Shown here: positions 61,833 through 64,000 of the stretch, in pieces
Layout of the letters: each line of letters begins with the position of its first letter
Position numbering within the stretch: position 1 is the first letter of the stretch
DNA from: Zhengella sp020637775
Lineage (GTDB): Bacteria; Pseudomonadota; Alphaproteobacteria; Rhizobiales; Rhizobiaceae
Assembly (NCBI RefSeq): GCF_041397485.1
Contig: NZ_JAWKWO010000001.1
Span: 310,001-374,000 of the forward strand
DNA: 64,000 nucleotides
Direction: 5' to 3'
The notes under the pieces: model-generated
What the model was told of the DNA's origin: nothing
Databases searched by the model: none
What the model saw: the letters and a program-made list of their open reading frames with translations, nothing else
Position numbers and translations under genes: made by a program

Positions 61833-64000
61833 ATGGACGTCGTGATTGTCGAATCGCCCGCGAAGGCGAAAACGATCAACAAGTATCTGGGCAAGAACTA
61901 CAAGGTTCTGGCCTCCTTCGGGCATGTGCGGGATCTGCCGCCAAAGGATGGCTCCGTGCGCCCGGACGAGGATTTCGCCATGTCCTGGCAGGTGGATGCC
62001 GCGTCCTCCAAGCGCCTGACGGAGATTTCCAAGGCTGTGAAGGAAGCCGATTCGCTGTTTCTGGCGACTGACCCGGATCGCGAGGGCGAGGCCATTTCCT
62101 GGCATGTGCTCGAAGTGCTGAAGCAGAAGAAGGCGATCAAGGACAAGCCGGTGCGCCGGGTCGTCTTCAACGCCATCACCAAGAATGCCGTTCTTGACGC
62201 CATGGCCAATCCGCGCGAGATCGACGCGCCGCTGGTGGAAGCCTATCTGGCGCGCCGGGCGCTCGATTACCTCGTCGGCTTCACGCTGTCGCCCGTGCTG
62301 TGGCGCAAGCTGCCGGGCGCACGCTCGGCCGGCCGGGTGCAGTCGGTCGCGCTGAGGCTCGTCTGCGACCGCGAGGCGGAGATCGAACGCTTCGTCCGGG
62401 AAGCCTACTGGCTCGTCGCGGGCACGTTCCTGACGCCGCGCGGAGATTCGTTCCCGGCCCGCCTGATGACCTTTGACGGCAAGAAGGCGCAGAAGCTGGA
62501 CATCACCAGCGCCGAACAGGCCGACGACATCCGCAAGGTGCTGGACGCGTCGACCTTCAGGGTCGCGTCGGTGGAGGCCAAGCCCGCCAAGCGCAACCCG
62601 GCTCCGCCCTTCACCACCTCCACCCTTCAGCAGGCCGCCTCTTCGCGGCTCGGTTTTGGCGCCACGCGCACCATGCAGGTTGCCCAGCGGCTCTATGAAG
62701 GCGTTGACGTGGGCGGCGAAACGGCCGGCCTGATCACCTACATGCGAACCGATGGCGTGCAGATGGCACCCGAAGCGATTTCGGCGGCGCGCGAGACCAT
62801 CGGCAAGGAATTCGGCGACAAGTACCTGCCGGAAAAACCGCGGCACTATTCCACCAAGGCGAAAAACGCACAGGAGGCCCACGAGGCCATCCGCCCGACC
62901 GACTTTTCGCGCACGCCGGCTTCGGTGCGCGCCCATCTCGACAACGACCAGTACCGTCTCTACGAGATGATCTGGAAGCGGGCCATTGCCAGCCAGATGA
63001 ATGCCGCCGAGCTGGAACGCACGGCCGTGGACATCATCGCCTCGGGCGCCGGCAAGACGGCCGAACTGCGCGCCAATGGCCAGGTGATCCGCTTCGACGG
63101 CTTCCTTGCCGCCTACACCGAGAGCAAGGACGAGGATGCCCAGGACGAGGAGGATGGCCGCCTGCCGGACATCCGCTCCGGCGAGGATGTCGATCGCCAG
63201 TCCATCGACGTTTCGGAACATTCCACGGAGCCGCCGCCGCGCTATTCGGAAGCATCGCTGATCAAGAAGATGGAAGAACTCGGCATCGGCCGGCCCTCCA
63301 CCTATGCCGCCACCCTGCAGACGCTGCAGGACCGCGATTACGTGACCATCGACAAGCGCAAGCTCATCCCCGGCTCCAAGGGCCGGGTGGTGACAGCCTT
63401 CCTCGAAAATTTCTTCAGCCGCTATGTGGAATATGACTTCACCGCCGGGCTTGAGGAAAAACTCGACGAGATTTCCGATGGCAGGCTGGCCTGGCGCGAT
63501 GTGTTGCGCGACTTCTGGCGCGATTTCACGGCTGCTGTCGACGAGACCAAGGAATTGCGGGTTTCCGACGTTCTCGACGCGCTGAACGAGGAACTGGCGC
63601 CGCTCGCCTTCCCGGCCCGCGAGGATGGCTCGGACCCGCGCATCTGCCCGAAGTGTGGAAACGGCCAGCTTTCGCTGAAGCTCGGCAAGTATGGTGCCTT
63701 TGTCGGCTGCTCCAACTATCCAGAATGCGGATTCACGCGCCAGCTCGGAGAAAATGGCGAGGGCGGCGGCGACGGCGCCGGGCTGGAAGACGGCAACAAG
63801 GTGCTCGGCAACGACCCCTATACGAGCGAGGAAATCACCCTGCGCTCCGGCCGCTTCGGCCCTTATGTGCAGCGGGGCGAAGGCAAGGAGGCCAAGCGTT
63901 CCAGCCTGCCCAAGGGCTGGCAACCAGCCGATATCGACCTGGAAAAGGCGCTCGCGCTGATCAACCTGCCGCGCGATGTCGGCCAGCACCCGGAAAGCGG
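61833..64000 (+). CDS. topA: DNA topoisomerase I (cut by window end)
   Basis: Topoisomerase I relaxes negative supercoils. About 722 residues are visible before the window ends. The Toprim domain has VIVESPAKAKTI at the start and DPDREGE near residue 85. The catalytic tyrosine is Tyr303 in GLITYMRTDGV. A zinc ribbon follows near residue 610 (CPKCG, then CSNYPECGF). I chose ATG 61833 (MDVVIVESPAK); an in-frame ATG 30 nt upstream has a better ribosome site (AGGG) and may be used. The C-terminal part is missing. Confidence 0.96.
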   Translation, partial: MDVVIVESPAKAKTINKYLGKNYKVLASFGHVRDLPPKDGSVRPDEDFAMSWQVDAASSKRLTEISKAVKEADSLFLATDPDREGEAISWHVLEVLKQKKAIKDKPVRRVVFNAITKNAVLDAMANPREIDAPLVEAYLARRALDYLVGFTLSPVLWRKLPGARSAGRVQSVALRLVCDREAEIERFVREAYWLVAGTFLTPRGDSFPARLMTFDGKKAQKLDITSAEQADDIRKVLDASTFRVASVEAKPAKRNPAPPFTTSTLQQAASSRLGFGATRTMQVAQRLYEGVDVGGETAGLITYMRTDGVQMAPEAISAARETIGKEFGDKYLPEKPRHYSTKAKNAQEAHEAIRPTDFSRTPASVRAHLDNDQYRLYEMIWKRAIASQMNAAELERTAVDIIASGAGKTAELRANGQVIRFDGFLAAYTESKDEDAQDEEDGRLPDIRSGEDVDRQSIDVSEHSTEPPPRYSEASLIKKMEELGIGRPSTYAATLQTLQDRDYVTIDKRKLIPGSKGRVVTAFLENFFSRYVEYDFTAGLEEKLDEISDGRLAWRDVLRDFWRDFTAAVDETKELRVSDVLDALNEELAPLAFPAREDGSDPRICPKCGNGQLSLKLGKYGAFVGCSNYPECGFTRQLGENGEGGGDGAGLEDGNKVLGNDPYTSEEITLRSGRFGPYVQRGEGKEAKRSSLPKGWQPADIDLEKALALINLPRDVGQHPES

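Overview
The window is a GC-rich, densely coded chromosomal segment of an alphaproteobacterium. The gene content points to Hyphomicrobiales (Rhizobiales): the suf cluster with an Irr-type operator, the accB-accC-aat-DUF2155-NDUFA12 block, cysE-DUF3126, gatA-gatC, pyrB-pyrC'-plsY-dprA-topA, and several small families known mainly from rhizobia and relatives. I saw no rRNA, tRNA, CRISPR array, insertion sequence, prophage or plasmid function. The segment looks like core chromosome, and the unusual features are small and local.

Layout. 0-4.4 kb: Fe-S cluster assembly (cysteine desulfurase, sufB, a small membrane protein, sufC, sufD cut by the window edge), with a symmetric Irr box upstream. 4.5-12.9 kb: alpha/beta hydrolase, anmK (cell-wall recycling), tyrS, a large AsmA-like envelope protein, a Bcp peroxiredoxin and a DUF455 protein. 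13-19.5 kb: envelope and release-factor genes: an M23 peptidase, prfB with a programmed +1 frameshift, penicillin-binding protein 1A and a periplasmic amidase. 20-23 kb: RNase E. 23-30.4 kb: aminotransferase, M48 protease, DsbA-like protein, acetyl-CoA carboxylase accB/accC, aat, DUF2155 and the complex I subunit NDUFA12.

30.5-36 kb: three GNAT acetyltransferases, a DM13 protein, gatB, a DUF6455 protein behind an FNR-type box, a CBS-domain protein and a rhomboid. 36-45 kb: PAS and PilZ proteins, a transglutaminase-like protease in an AT-rich island, gamma-carbonic anhydrase, cysE, an enoyl-CoA hydratase-like enzyme, two coupled hydrolases, DUF192 and a double cold-shock protein. 45-52 kb: glyoxalase I, a divergent FAD oxidase/mnmD pair that looks like a split MnmC, two very small Flp-type pilins with paired cysteines, gatA/gatC, a metallo-beta-lactamase-fold hydrolase and ruvX. 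52-64 kb: membrane proteins, an AEC transporter, an AidB-like acyl-CoA dehydrogenase, a DddP-like M24 protein, pyrB with a pseudo-dihydroorotase, plsY, dprA and topA (cut by the window end).

The most interesting items are: the two adjacent cysteine-tailed mini-pilins (48.1-48.7 kb); the M24 protein that keeps all six metal ligands of the DMSP lyase DddP but lacks its proposed catalytic aspartate; the FNR-type box before the four-cysteine DUF6455 protein; an orphan intrinsic terminator at 36.0 kb that may end a small RNA; two independent short tandem duplications of gene 3' ends including the stop codon (46.0 and 61.3 kb); and a 30-nt intergenic element repeated at 36.2 and 52.9 kb.
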